A program made the position numbers and the translations under genes. Under the pieces are notes generated by a model that saw only the letters and a list, made by a program, of their open reading frames with translations, was not told the origin of the DNA and did no database searches. Positions 8,357-17,076 of a DNA stretch of 47,368 nucleotides are shown here, piece by piece (positions within the stretch are counted from its first letter, which is position 1; each line of letters opens with the position of its first letter). Source of the DNA: Paludibacteraceae bacterium (GTDB taxonomy: Bacteria > Bacteroidota > Bacteroidia > Bacteroidales > Paludibacteraceae); contig JAKSNT010000007.1 in NCBI GenBank assembly GCA_024399575.1, forward strand, positions 1-47,368. Reading direction: 5' to 3'.

Positions 8357-8980
8357 ATGCTTAACTATCACATTCAAGAACTGCCAAGCCTGCAGCAAGA
8401 CTCAGAAGAGACAGTCTTTCCGAAACTCGACTCCTACAGCCAGTTCGGCAACAAGAAGATGATCAAGCGCATCGCCATGGAAGCTGGAGTCAATGAAGGT
8501 GTCGTAATGGCCACTCTCGATGCTCTGCCTCATGCACTGAAAAACATCCTGCTCGAAGGACACACCTGCAAGATTGACGGACTTGGAACCTTCTCTCTAT
8601 CATTAGCCTTTGAGGCAAAAACCGACGAAGAGGAAACGAGTGAACCGAACCACCGGAAAGTAATGATAAACCGTCTGAACCTCAAAGTGGATTCTGCCTT
8701 CTTGAGGGAACTTCGCAAAGAGGCTCAATTCGTCAGGAACGACAGCCGTATTGTTGCCGTACGCCCATCAAAGGGACATCTTGAAGAGCACCTCTGCCTC
8801 GCCATTAAATGGTTTGACACTCATCAGATGCTAACTCTCCAAGAATATGCCAACATGACAGGGGTATCTCGCTCCACAGCCTCCCGGGAACTCAAACAGA
8901 TTACCGACAATCCCAATTCAGGCATCTCCACACAAGGTCAAGGCAACCGCAAGGTATGGGTGAGGGCGTTTTTAGATTGA
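8357..8980 (+). CDS. HU-like DNA-binding protein with C-terminal winged-helix region
   Basis: The 207-residue product has an HU/IHF-like region (KKMIKRIAMEAGVNEGVVMA, then GHTCKIDGLGTFSLSL, about residues 35-85), as in the HU-HIG proteins common in Bacteroidetes. A C-terminal segment is predicted to form a helix-turn-helix (LQEYANMTGVSRSTASRELK), ending in a basic, glycine-containing wing (GQGNRKVWVRAF). It should bind DNA as a nucleoid protein or local regulator. Upstream lie the GTTAAC array, a consensus promoter and 21-bp tandem repeats, so the protein may bind these sites (inference). It stops just where a reading-frame remnant of an ATPase-like protein begins. Confidence 0.85.
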   Translation: MLNYHIQELPSLQQDSEETVFPKLDSYSQFGNKKMIKRIAMEAGVNEGVVMATLDALPHALKNILLEGHTCKIDGLGTFSLSLAFEAKTDEEETSEPNHRKVMINRLNLKVDSAFLRELRKEAQFVRNDSRIVAVRPSKGHLEEHLCLAIKWFDTHQMLTLQEYANMTGVSRSTASRELKQITDNPNSGISTQGQGNRKVWVRAFLD

Positions 8981-9090
8981 TGTCATCAAGCTCTGTCCTG
9001 GCAACTATACGTGGATTGCTTGACAAGGATTTTGTCACCATGGAACAAGGTACATATTCCCTCTGCGACCTTTTTCTGGAATATTTGCTA
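8980..9090 (+). pseudogene. Fragment resembling the C-terminus of an ATPase_2-type AAA ATPase
   Basis: In the frame starting at 8980 the bases read SSSSVLATIRGLLDKDFVTM, then a G-T-Y-S-L-C-D-L-F-L-E-Y-L-L end. This closely resembles the C-terminal winged-helix part of Bacteroidetes/archaeal-type AAA ATPases, where a typical pattern is SSVQSALKxLLEKDLV....GVYSVYDxFFxxWL. The Walker A and B parts are missing. The fragment begins at the stop of the HU-like gene and ends 4 bases before the stop of the convergent oxidase gene. I read it as debris of a deleted ATPase gene, possibly with its 5' part removed by the event that placed the HU-like gene here. Confidence 0.55.
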
Positions 9091-9094
9091 TCCG

Positions 9095-11926
9095 CTAAAC
9101 CATCAATTCGATTGGATGTTTCGCTTTTCTACCCGTTCCATCGTAAATCTGCGCACGACATGATGTTCCGGGTGCGGCAATGACGGTTCTACCATCTGCA
9201 GACCTCACTGCCTTGAACAGCACACTCTCGCCTATCTCCATCGAACGTTCGTAATGCTCATAGCCGTACGACCCTGCCATTCCGCAACAGCCACTCGGTA
9301 TTATCTCACATTCATAGCCAACGCTTTCCAACATCTTTCGGGTCTTCGTCTGGTCGCCAAGTGCCTTCTGGTGACAATGTCCGTGAAGCAGCACCTTGCC
9401 TTCGTGTTTCCCAAATACCGAAGGGTCTATCCTACCCTCTTCAACCTCCCTGACGTACCACTCGTCGTACAACATCACGTTGTCCAGTATATTGTCATAG
9501 CCTTCACCGAGAAGTGACCTGTATTCGTCCCTGAAACTCAAAACCGCTGAGGGTTCAAGTCCTACCAATGGCATTTTCATGTCTATCAGACCATGCAATG
9601 CCCTCACATTCTCCTCTGCCAGCTGTCTCGCCTTACGAACCATACCTTTGCTCAATGCAGTACGTCCGCTGTCCCTGACAGGAGCCAACACCACCTGATA
9701 GCCTGCCCTTTCTGCCATACAGACAAATGACTGCCCGACCTTGACATCCTGAAATTCGGTGAATTCATCGACAAGCAGGCAGACTTTCTTGTCGGATTTT
9801 GCACTCACATCCCTTCTACCGAACCATTCTCTGAAACTCTCGCTACACATCAACGGCAGTTTCCTTTTCCCCGAAAATCCCATCACCAACGATGCAATAC
9901 CGCTGCCCGCACCAAAATTGTATGCCCAGGGTGCAACCTTGCTGAACAAAGACTGTATCTCAGGCAAATTACCAATAAGCCATTTACGCAAAGGAACACC
10001 ATGACAGTCGTAATAGTGCTGCAAATATTCAGCTTTCAATGTCGTCATGTCAACCGAAGATGGACACTCTCGTTTGCAAGCCTTGCAACTCAGACACTCT
10101 TCCAATGCCTCAAGTACATCCTTATCGTCAAATTTGCCTGATTTCATCGCATATCGCAACAGGTTCGCCCTTGCTCTCGTTGTTGAAGTCTCGTCGCCTG
10201 TCGCACGAAACGCAGGACACATCACACCACCGAACAGCTGGCTCTTCCTGCAATCCGCAGCACCATTGCATTGCTCGATTGCCCTGACGTAATGTTTCAG
10301 TTTCCTTCCATGCTGGAAAGTGAAATAGCTCGGACCTTCAGGTTCGGTGAATACATAACGCATGAAGTCGTTCATCGGAGGAGTGTTGACTATCTTGCCT
10401 TTGTTGAAAATGCCCTTTGAATCGAATATTCGTTTGGTCTCGCAGAACCATTTATAAACCGTTTCACCATACATCAACGGGATAAATTCGCCCCTCAATC
10501 TTCCATCGCCATGCTCGCCACTGAGCGACCCACGGTATTTTCTGACCAGCAATGCCGTCCGGTACGCAACCTCACGGAACAATTTCCTACCCTCCTCGGT
10601 CTTGAGGTTCATCACAGGCCGCAGATGCAATTCGCCAGTCCCTATATGTGCATAATAGACGCATTCCAAGCCAAGTTCCCTGAGCATCGCCTTGAAATCG
10701 GCAATATATTCACCCAACAGCTCGGGCACAACGGCAGTATCCTCAACGACAGGAGCAGGTTTCGAATCGCCCTCCATTCCTCCGAGCAACCCAAGTCCGG
10801 CTTTACGAAGTGCCCACACACGCTGTATGTCCTTCCCCCTCAGTCGTGGAAAAGCGTAACAGCCTGGCATCTTGCGCAATTCAGCCTCCAGTCGGTTCAA
10901 CCGGTCTTCGAGTTCTTCCTCAGTATCGCAGGCAAATTCGGCAACGAGCAGACCTGCCGGCATTCCTTCAAGAAAGAATCCGTTTTCCCTTTGTGCCATG
11001 TTTTTCTTGCTGAGTTCGAGTATTTTATCGTCAATCAGTTCGATAGCCGTCGCTCCGAAACGTCTCGCCACGAGGTTAGCATCAAACACTACTTCCATAG
11101 TCTTGCAATGCACGCACATCACGGCATTATGCTTCGGTGGCAGGTCGTCAAGAGCAAGTTTCAACTCCGTGATGAAAGCCAAAGTTCCTTCCGAGCCACA
11201 CAATATCTTACATAAATCAATCGAGCCATCCGCCTCACGGACAAGGTCGAGCGCATACCCATTGTTGCGTCTGCCGAGTCTTTCGTCAGGGAATCTGTCA
11301 CGTATTTCATCTTGTGTCTCATTCTTGCGCAACAAGGTTTCAAGATACTGATAGATTGAGCCTTCAAGGCCACCTCTGGCAATAATTGCCTGCACCTCAT
11401 CGCTGTTTTTCCTGCTGAACGTAGTGACACTTCCATCTGCCAGCACCACACGTGCCTCAATCAGATGGTCGCGCACAGAGCCATATCTGAGCGAATGAGT
11501 GCCGCAGGAGTTGTTTCCGACCATTCCACCGACCATACATCTATTGGAAGTAGATGTCTCGGGCGAAAAGAACAGTCCATACTGTTTCAATGCAATATTG
11601 AGTTCGTCCCTCACCACTCCAGGCTGCACACGCACCCATTTCTCGTCACGATTGATTTCGATAATCCTGTTGAAGTGTCTGCTGATATCGACCACAACAC
11701 CAGTGCCAACCACCTGACCTGCAATAGATGTGCCTGCCGCACGCGGGATAAGAGTCTTTCCATTTGCACCAGCCCATCTGACTACAGACACAACGTCCTC
11801 CTCATCGCATGGGAAAACCACACCTTCAGGCATCTCGGCAAATGCCGATGCATCAGTGGAATAGACTATTCTGGTCATATTGTCGGCAGCGACTTCGCCA
11901 CGTACGATGTCTTTCAATCTTTCCAT
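9095..11926 (-). CDS. FAD-binding and Fe-S oxidase (D-lactate/glycolate dehydrogenase-like fusion)
   Basis: This 943-residue protein joins three parts. The N-terminal FAD_binding_4 domain (LIPRAAGTSIAGQVVGTGVV and MVGGMVGNNSCGTHSLRYG) and the FAD-oxidase C-terminal domain (AHIGTGELHLRP, SGEHGDGRLRGEF) make up the first two. The third is an Fe-S half with CLSCKACKRECP (about residues 609-620), an earlier Cys group (C-x5-C, MCP) and a CCG-type box (SGCCGMAGSYGYE, about residue 878). This layout is that of GlcD-GlcF-like fusions that oxidise D-lactate or other 2-hydroxy acids and pass electrons to the quinone pool; the exact substrate is not shown. It overlaps the end of the flippase gene by 13 bases and is the last gene of the rng operon. 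Confidence 0.92.
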   Translation of the reverse strand: MERLKDIVRGEVAADNMTRIVYSTDASAFAEMPEGVVFPCDEEDVVSVVRWAGANGKTLIPRAAGTSIAGQVVGTGVVVDISRHFNRIIEINRDEKWVRVQPGVVRDELNIALKQYGLFFSPETSTSNRCMVGGMVGNNSCGTHSLRYGSVRDHLIEARVVLADGSVTTFSRKNSDEVQAIIARGGLEGSIYQYLETLLRKNETQDEIRDRFPDERLGRRNNGYALDLVREADGSIDLCKILCGSEGTLAFITELKLALDDLPPKHNAVMCVHCKTMEVVFDANLVARRFGATAIELIDDKILELSKKNMAQRENGFFLEGMPAGLLVAEFACDTEEELEDRLNRLEAELRKMPGCYAFPRLRGKDIQRVWALRKAGLGLLGGMEGDSKPAPVVEDTAVVPELLGEYIADFKAMLRELGLECVYYAHIGTGELHLRPVMNLKTEEGRKLFREVAYRTALLVRKYRGSLSGEHGDGRLRGEFIPLMYGETVYKWFCETKRIFDSKGIFNKGKIVNTPPMNDFMRYVFTEPEGPSYFTFQHGRKLKHYVRAIEQCNGAADCRKSQLFGGVMCPAFRATGDETSTTRARANLLRYAMKSGKFDDKDVLEALEECLSCKACKRECPSSVDMTTLKAEYLQHYYDCHGVPLRKWLIGNLPEIQSLFSKVAPWAYNFGAGSGIASLVMGFSGKRKLPLMCSESFREWFGRRDVSAKSDKKVCLLVDEFTEFQDVKVGQSFVCMAERAGYQVVLAPVRDSGRTALSKGMVRKARQLAEENVRALHGLIDMKMPLVGLEPSAVLSFRDEYRSLLGEGYDNILDNVMLYDEWYVREVEEGRIDPSVFGKHEGKVLLHGHCHQKALGDQTKTRKMLESVGYECEIIPSGCCGMAGSYGYEHYERSMEIGESVLFKAVRSADGRTVIAAPGTSCRAQIYDGTGRKAKHPIELMV

Positions 11927-13278
11927 AATTCTCTAATTACGCATAAAGGCCATTTCCAGTTCTGGTATGCCGCCTGGGCAATGGTTGGCGCCAACACCAT
12001 ACCCCAGACTCCCATTCCAAGCCAAACCACAAACACTATAAGCAATACCAACGTAACTGCAGCTGAAATCAACGACGCCTTAAAAAAGGGCACTTCGTTT
12101 TTCGACAACAGAAAATCAGCTGAATTTGTATGATTCACCTCAAGTAAATTCTGCAACATCATGACAGCCAAGACCCAACCAGTGATGAGTGAAGTATTGC
12201 TGTGCATAATAGTAACCAATGCCCAATTACCGAGAAATTCAATCATTACCCATCCAAGGATATATGAAGTTACTATCACGACTGTCGATTTCACAAATAT
12301 TTCCCTCAACTTGTTGATATCGTTTGTCACCCTCCATTCGAAAAGCTTAGGTGTATAGACACGCGTGACCACCGTAGATACCCTTGAAAGGACAATAACC
12401 AGTTGCAATGTTATGCCAAAGGAAGCCATTTCTGCCAATGAGAGATACTCAGAGCCGACAAACGTTCCTGACCTGGTGATAATTATTCCTCCGAGACCTG
12501 TCAGTCCAACCTTGACAGCATTCGGCGAAATGGTACGAAATACGAGATTCATCTCCTGCCTGCCTACTTTTTCAGTTCCAAGATACATCTTGATTTCCTT
12601 AGTATAAAATGCCTTATGCGACAACAAACGCATTATGACTATAGAAAGGAACTGAGCACCGATTATGGCTATCAAACCGTAACCGAGATACACGAAAACA
12701 ATCGCAAGAACGAGATACGAAAGGTTGCTGACAACTATAATCTTGCTGTTCTTTTCAATCAATCCCCTGCCGACAAGCAAAGCCTGATAGTATAGAGAAT
12801 ACAGATTCCAACACATGAACACAACCAATACAGCCCACGATATCCAAACTTCGCTCACATCACCATGATACTTATCGACAAGCGTCCCCATATACCAGCT
12901 TCCCACCGTAGCCAGCAACAGAAACAATATCGCTGACATTATCAAATAGTACCGTTTCATCGACGATATCACACATTTCATCAGATTCCAGTCCACATGA
13001 TCATCATCAACCGCTTCAGGCAGAGTCTCACACCCATTGACTTTCAGCTTGTGAACCCCACTGAACACATAACCAATATTTCTCGCAAACGAATCATTGA
13101 ACCCAAAATCAAGCAAGGCAACCAACATCTGAACTGTCGTAAATACAGTCCAAATTCCAGTTGCCTCGTCCGTCAATCTGCTTAAAACAAAAGGATACAA
13201 CAGAACTCCTGTCCCTACCTTCAAAATCATCGAAACGACTCCCCAGGTCATATCCCTTCTGCCTATTCGTTCAATCAT
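11914..13278 (-). CDS. Wzx-type polysaccharide flippase-like membrane protein
   Basis: The 454-residue protein is strongly hydrophobic, with about 12 predicted membrane segments. It begins like oligosaccharide flippases and MOP/MATE-fold exporters (WGVVSMILKVGTGVLLYPFV, then TGIWTVF). Members move undecaprenyl-linked sugars across the inner membrane. A hydrophilic stretch near residues 70-95 (VNGCETLPEAVDDDHVDWN) is a cytoplasmic loop. The gene starts 3 bases after the stop of the WecA-like transferase gene, so the transferase that loads the lipid carrier and this flippase probably work in one glycan pathway. The specific glycan cannot be told. Confidence 0.85.
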   Translation of the reverse strand: MIERIGRRDMTWGVVSMILKVGTGVLLYPFVLSRLTDEATGIWTVFTTVQMLVALLDFGFNDSFARNIGYVFSGVHKLKVNGCETLPEAVDDDHVDWNLMKCVISSMKRYYLIMSAILFLLLATVGSWYMGTLVDKYHGDVSEVWISWAVLVVFMCWNLYSLYYQALLVGRGLIEKNSKIIVVSNLSYLVLAIVFVYLGYGLIAIIGAQFLSIVIMRLLSHKAFYTKEIKMYLGTEKVGRQEMNLVFRTISPNAVKVGLTGLGGIIITRSGTFVGSEYLSLAEMASFGITLQLVIVLSRVSTVVTRVYTPKLFEWRVTNDINKLREIFVKSTVVIVTSYILGWVMIEFLGNWALVTIMHSNTSLITGWVLAVMMLQNLLEVNHTNSADFLLSKNEVPFFKASLISAAVTLVLLIVFVVWLGMGVWGMVLAPTIAQAAYQNWKWPLCVIRELWKD

Positions 13279-13281
13279 CGG

Positions 13282-14202
13282 TCATGTACAATAAATATCA
13301 TAAATCACAATTGGAATGGCATTAGCCATCACAATCAGCAACGTTGCCTTCCAATGTGGCAACCCTTTATCAATCAATATATGATGAAGATGCCTGCGGT
13401 CAGCCTTGAATGGCGATTCATGGTTTATGATTCTCATCAATGCCACTCGCACCATATCAATAACCGGCAACGACAAGCAACACAACACCTTGAAAGACAC
13501 ATCAACATATTTCATTGTCCACTCTGCGAATCCGCACGAATCGTCAACCACAAAATCCATTTTCAGCAGACCTACTGCCAGCAAAAAGCCAATTGACAAC
13601 GTTCCCCCGTCCCCGAGAAAAACCTTCCATCTGTCCTGAAACATATTGAATATCAAAAGCACTATCGCGATACCAAGCATTGAACCAAGTACTGAAGCAG
13701 ACAAACATACTGCACAACTCAGACTCAAAGTCAGCAATATACCTAAAGCCAGTCCATCAATACCATCAATGAGGTTATAGGCATTGATTATTGTCAACAT
13801 TATCAATACACCAACCGCCATAGACAGATGAACAGAACGCGAAACGACAATCATATATGCCGAACAGACAACTATCTCAATCACCAGTTTCACAAAAGCA
13901 GGTATATCCCTCACATCATCAATCATCCCCACAACAGCCATCACTGCTACACATATAAAAGACATATTAACCCTTATCATTTCCGAGAACTGCAATTCCG
14001 TATGCAATGACCAGAATAATATATTGGCAACTGCATATATGAACATAACCATGCCGCCAACATTTGGAACAGTGCCAATATGAGACGAACGAGCGTTTTC
14101 GTTCGACACCATGCCTATCCTAAATGCTATTACCCGCAACATAGGCAACATCAATAAAGTAGCAGAGATGCCAATCAGAAATGACAGAAGATAATATATC
14201 AT
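13282..14202 (-). CDS. WecA/MraY-family undecaprenyl-phosphate sugar-1-phosphate transferase
   Basis: The 306-residue, many-helix membrane protein carries the family's marks: MIDDVRDIP (about residue 93, Mg2+ site), the NAYNLIDGIDGLA motif, FLGDGGTLSIGF and the C-terminal RRHLHHILID (the HIHH-like loop typical of WecA/TagO rather than MraY). It should transfer a sugar-1-phosphate from UDP-sugar to undecaprenyl phosphate on the cytoplasmic face, starting a cell-surface glycan. There are 3 bases between its stop and the flippase start, and 1 base between it and rng. GlcNAc is the commonest substrate in the family, but the sugar is not shown here. Confidence 0.92.
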   Translation of the reverse strand: MIYYLLSFLIGISATLLMLPMLRVIAFRIGMVSNENARSSHIGTVPNVGGMVMFIYAVANILFWSLHTELQFSEMIRVNMSFICVAVMAVVGMIDDVRDIPAFVKLVIEIVVCSAYMIVVSRSVHLSMAVGVLIMLTIINAYNLIDGIDGLALGILLTLSLSCAVCLSASVLGSMLGIAIVLLIFNMFQDRWKVFLGDGGTLSIGFLLAVGLLKMDFVVDDSCGFAEWTMKYVDVSFKVLCCLSLPVIDMVRVALMRIINHESPFKADRRHLHHILIDKGLPHWKATLLIVMANAIPIVIYDIYCT

Positions 14203-14203
14203 A

Positions 14204-15787
14204 TCAACGTACGTTTACGATATTCGCTATTGCCTTGAAATTTATCTCATCTCCACTCCTGTCGTAGATATGATACTCCAGGATGCCGAGAGCCTGTCGT
14301 GAATTGACGGACACATGCACACCATATTGCAACATCCACCTCAATCGCGTACTGATAAAACCCTTCCTGATGAAAGCAGCCACGTATGGATGAACCTCAA
14401 GCCTTATCCAATGATAATGCAGCATGTGGTTAGCCAACTCAACCTTCTCCTCAATCTCATCAACAAGCAATATGGATGCCCTCGAATGTCCAGTGCCACC
14501 ACATGTAGGGCAAACCTCTTCGGTCTGTATCTCAAGTGCCGGACGAACACGCTGGCGTGTTATCTGCATAAGACCAAACTTACTCAATGGCAATATGTTA
14601 TGCTTTGCCCTATCCTTATTCATAAGCAAAAGCATGTGTTCATACAATTTCTGTCTGTTTGAAGGATCGTCCAAATCAATGAAATCAATAACTATGATTC
14701 CGCCAATATCACGAAGCCGCAACTGCCGTGCAATCTCCTCAGCAGCAGCCATATCCACTTCAAACGATATCTCCTCAGGCGACAAATCGCCCTTCATTTT
14801 CGACCCACTATTTACGTCAATGACGTGCATAGCCTCGGTCTTGTCAATTATCAGATATGCACCTCGTTTGAATGAAACTGTTCTGCTGAACAGAGACTTT
14901 ATGTTTTTTTCTATTCCGAAATGTTCGAATATAGGAGTCGAGTCACGATATGGCTTGACACACGAAACCCGTTCTGGTGCAATCAGCTCAACGTATGAAT
15001 ATACATCACTTAATATCACATCGTTATCGACATATACTGCAGAATATTCGGGTGTAAAGAGATCGCGGAGAATAGAAACCACGCGAGATGATTCCTGGTA
15101 TAACTGTGTATGGACATCGGCTTTCTTGAGATTATCCAGAATCTTTAGCCAACGCTTTTCCATAGTACGAATTTCAGATTCCAATTCCGCATTCTGCTTT
15201 CCTTCAGCAAGTGTGCGGATAATGATTCCATACCATTTCTGTTTGATAGACGAGACTATCTTACGAAGTCTGGAACGTTCCGAGTTCTGCTTTATTTTCT
15301 GCGAAACAGATACCTTGTCATTGAGTGGAATCATGACGAGGTTGCGACCAGCTATGCTGATTTCGCCTGTAAGCCTCGGGCCTTTTGTATTTATCGGTTC
15401 CTTGATTATCTGAACCATTATCAATTCACCGACTTTCAAAACATCCTGAATATTTCCATCTTTTTCCAATTGTCTATCTGATGGCGATGGAGTGAATGCT
15501 GGTTTAATATGCTGTCTGTCGTTAAGACAATTATGGACGAAATGGTTGAATGCAGGAAAATTATCCCCGAGGTCGTGATAATGCACAAAAGCCTCACGTT
15601 CAGAACCAATGTCAATGAATGCTGCATTTAGTCCTGGCATGATACGTTTCACACGCCCGAGATATATGTCGCCAACCTGGTATTTGCTGTCCATCGAGTC
15701 ATGATGCAGCTCGACCAAAACGTCATCTTCCATAATGGCTATAGTCAGGAGGCGGTCATTTACACTTATTATCAGTTCTTTTTTCAT
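14204..15787 (-). CDS. rng: Ribonuclease G/E family endoribonuclease
   Basis: This 527-residue enzyme cuts single-stranded A/U-rich RNA and helps mature 16S rRNA. It has an N-terminal S1 domain (YLGRVKRIMPGLNAAFIDIG), split as usual in Bacteroidetes by an insertion of about 50 residues. The catalytic DNase I-like region follows (MHVIDVNSGS and GGIIVIDFIDL, the Mg2+ Asp pair), then the zinc link (EVCPTCGGTGHS). The length fits RNase G rather than the longer RNase E. It leads a minus-strand run with the glycosyl-1-phosphate transferase, flippase and oxidase. A terminator for the HU/bTHX unit lies just upstream at 15807-15846. Confidence 0.95.
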   Translation of the reverse strand: MKKELIISVNDRLLTIAIMEDDVLVELHHDSMDSKYQVGDIYLGRVKRIMPGLNAAFIDIGSEREAFVHYHDLGDNFPAFNHFVHNCLNDRQHIKPAFTPSPSDRQLEKDGNIQDVLKVGELIMVQIIKEPINTKGPRLTGEISIAGRNLVMIPLNDKVSVSQKIKQNSERSRLRKIVSSIKQKWYGIIIRTLAEGKQNAELESEIRTMEKRWLKILDNLKKADVHTQLYQESSRVVSILRDLFTPEYSAVYVDNDVILSDVYSYVELIAPERVSCVKPYRDSTPIFEHFGIEKNIKSLFSRTVSFKRGAYLIIDKTEAMHVIDVNSGSKMKGDLSPEEISFEVDMAAAEEIARQLRLRDIGGIIVIDFIDLDDPSNRQKLYEHMLLLMNKDRAKHNILPLSKFGLMQITRQRVRPALEIQTEEVCPTCGGTGHSRASILLVDEIEEKVELANHMLHYHWIRLEVHPYVAAFIRKGFISTRLRWMLQYGVHVSVNSRQALGILEYHIYDRSGDEINFKAIANIVNVR

Positions 15788-15806
15788 ATTACTGCTCTAT
15801 ACAGTG

Positions 15807-15846
15807 AAAAAAACAAATAAAAGCAAATTCGATATGAATCTGCTTT
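15807..15846 (-). terminator. Rho-independent terminator after bTHX
   Basis: On the minus strand an 11-bp stem (15846-15836 with 15830-15820, one G-T pair, 5-base loop) is followed by a T-rich run (complement of the A-rich 15807-15819). It lies 24 bases after the bTHX stop and before rng. It should end most HU-bTHX transcripts, with some read-through into rng possible. Confidence 0.75.
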
Positions 15847-15869
15847 CATTTAATCACGAAGACCGTAAT

Positions 15870-15962
15870 TTACTTTTTCTTCTTATGACGGTCCTTTCTC
15901 AGTCTTTTTTTACGCTTGTGCGTTGACATCTTATGTCTTTTTCTTTTCTTACCACTTGGCAT
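15870..15962 (-). CDS. Small ribosomal protein bTHX, 30 residues
   Basis: A 30-codon gene encodes a very basic peptide beginning MPSGKKRKRHKMSTHKRKKR, with a K/R/H-rich rest and ending in four Lys. This matches the bTHX (Thx) protein of the 30S subunit found in Bacteroidetes and Thermus, where it sits in the head of the small subunit and stabilises rRNA helices. The gene is so short that ORF calls easily miss it. It lies 38 bases downstream of HU on the same strand and is followed by a terminator, so HU and bTHX form a small unit. Confidence 0.85.
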   Translation of the reverse strand: MPSGKKRKRHKMSTHKRKKRLRKDRHKKKK

Positions 15963-16000
15963 AACACAAAAATTTAAAAAGTTAATTACTCAGATTCTGA

Positions 16001-16273
16001 TCACTTAACCTGACCCATGAACTCTTTCGATGGTTTGAAAGCAGGGATATTGTGCTCAGGGATAGTGATAGTTGTGTTCTTCGAAATGTTGCGAGCTGTT
16101 TTCTCAGCACGTTTCTTAACGATAAAGCTACCGAAACCACGGAGATAAACATTCTCACCCTTAGCCAAAGAACCCTTTACAGACTCCATGAAAGCCTCAA
16201 CAGTGTTCAAAACAACTTCTTTGTTGACACCTGTGGTCTTTGCAATCTCATTTACTACTTCTGCTTTTGTCAT
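16001..16273 (-). CDS. HU-family nucleoid DNA-binding protein
   Basis: The 90-residue protein has exactly the family length, with the N-terminal helices (MTKAEVVNEIAKTTGVNKEVV), the GENVYLRGFGSFIVKKR turn and the DNA-gripping arm (ARNISKNTTITIPEHNIPAFKPS). The conserved Pro at the arm tip is in TIPEHN, and PAFKPSKEF is the usual C-terminus. It bends DNA non-specifically as a homodimer in the nucleoid. It has its own near-consensus promoter at 16350-16380 and is divergent from ssb. Confidence 0.97.
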   Translation of the reverse strand: MTKAEVVNEIAKTTGVNKEVVLNTVEAFMESVKGSLAKGENVYLRGFGSFIVKKRAEKTARNISKNTTITIPEHNIPAFKPSKEFMGQVK

Positions 16274-16349
16274 AATTGTATAATTTAAATTTTGATTATC
16301 TTTTATTCATTTTGAACGCAAGTACATTTTTCTCAACAGAAATCGGCTG

Positions 16350-16380
16350 CAAAGGTAGTCATTTTTTTGTTATCACACAA
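16350..16380 (-). promoter_or_regulatory. Promoter of the HU-bTHX unit
   Basis: On the minus strand TTG (16380-16378), then exactly 20 bases, then TACCTTTG (16357-16350), fits the Bacteroidetes consensus. The ATG is 77 bases downstream of the -7 box. The ssb promoter lies back to back with it in the same 253-base gap, so the two may influence each other. Confidence 0.8.
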
Positions 16381-16436
16381 CAATTTGTGCTTTTTTTTCA
16401 AAAAAAATTTTTTATTGATTTTTTTCATAAAATATA

Positions 16437-16468
16437 TTTGTTCATATCAAAAATTATTTGTTACTTTG
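16437..16468 (+). promoter_or_regulatory. Promoter of ssb
   Basis: TTTG at 16437-16440, 20 bases, then TTACTTTG at 16461-16468. The -7 box differs from TAnnTTTG at one base. The start codon is 58 bases downstream. Confidence 0.7.
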
Positions 16469-16526
16469 CAGTCGCGATTTAAAACCGTTTTATTATTTAT
16501 TTATACATTATTAAAAATTAAAGGTT

Positions 16527-17000
16527 ATGGCTTCAGTAAACAAAGTTATCCTTATCGGCAACGTAGGAAAAGAACCAGATGTACGTTATCTCGAAAACGA
16601 TGTACGCGTTGCAAGTTTCCCATTGGCTACTACAGAACGTGGCTACACAATGTCTAACGGGACTCAGGTCCCAGACCGCACAGAATGGCACACCATTGTC
16701 GTTTGGCGCAATCTTGCTGAAATAGCAGAAAAATACATTCATAAAAGCACAAGACTATATGTCGAAGGCAAGTTGAGAACTCGGTCATACGAAAACCCCA
16801 CGACTGGTGTGCGCCGTTACATCACTGAAGTTTATGCTGAAAACATTCAGTTCTTAAGCTCAGTTCAGCAGAATCAACAGCAGCCAGCTCAAACTGCAAC
16901 TCAAGGCGTTCCTGCACAACAGGTCGCAGTTGAGCCTGAAGTTCCTGCAATGCCTGAAACAGATCAGACTTCAGTCGAGAATACAAATCTCGAATTCTGA
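16527..17000 (+). CDS. ssb: Single-stranded DNA-binding protein
   Basis: This is a 157-residue SSB. The OB fold occupies about residues 1-112 (MASVNKVILIGNVGKEPDVR; RTEWHTIVVWRNLAEIAEKY; STRLYVEGKLRTRSY). A Q/P/V-rich flexible tail follows, then the C-terminal tip. It coats single-stranded DNA in replication and repair. The last residues are NTNLEF, whereas most bacterial SSBs end in an acidic tip with a final Pro-Phe that recruits partner proteins; here the penultimate residue is Glu. It is the first gene of the plus-strand block, and a 12-bp hairpin 17 bases past its stop probably ends part of the transcripts before gldE. Confidence 0.97.
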   Translation: MASVNKVILIGNVGKEPDVRYLENDVRVASFPLATTERGYTMSNGTQVPDRTEWHTIVVWRNLAEIAEKYIHKSTRLYVEGKLRTRSYENPTTGVRRYITEVYAENIQFLSSVQQNQQQPAQTATQGVPAQQVAVEPEVPAMPETDQTSVENTNLEF

Positions 17001-17017
17001 CAGATATTGACCGTTTT

Positions 17018-17057
17018 ATATGGAGACACTGACATCTTTGGGGTTGTGTCTCCATAT
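17018..17057 (+). terminator. Hairpin terminator after ssb
   Basis: ATATGGAGACAC at 17018-17029 pairs perfectly with 17046-17057 (12 bp, 16-base loop), followed by TTATATTAG. The hairpin lies between the ssb stop and the gldE start. The T-run is weak, so partial termination, or control of ssb against gldE levels, is possible. Confidence 0.65.
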
Positions 17058-17076
17058 TTATATTAGTATAATAGAA

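Noticed and set aside
10511..11215. 234-codon open frame opposite the FAD/Fe-S oxidase
   Set aside because: No recognisable motif, and the opposite strand carries FAD-binding motifs through the whole stretch.
14424..15413. Long open frame on the plus strand opposite rng
   Set aside because: Ser/Ile-rich translation with no domain resemblance; rng on the minus strand has full-length motifs. Typical antisense shadow.
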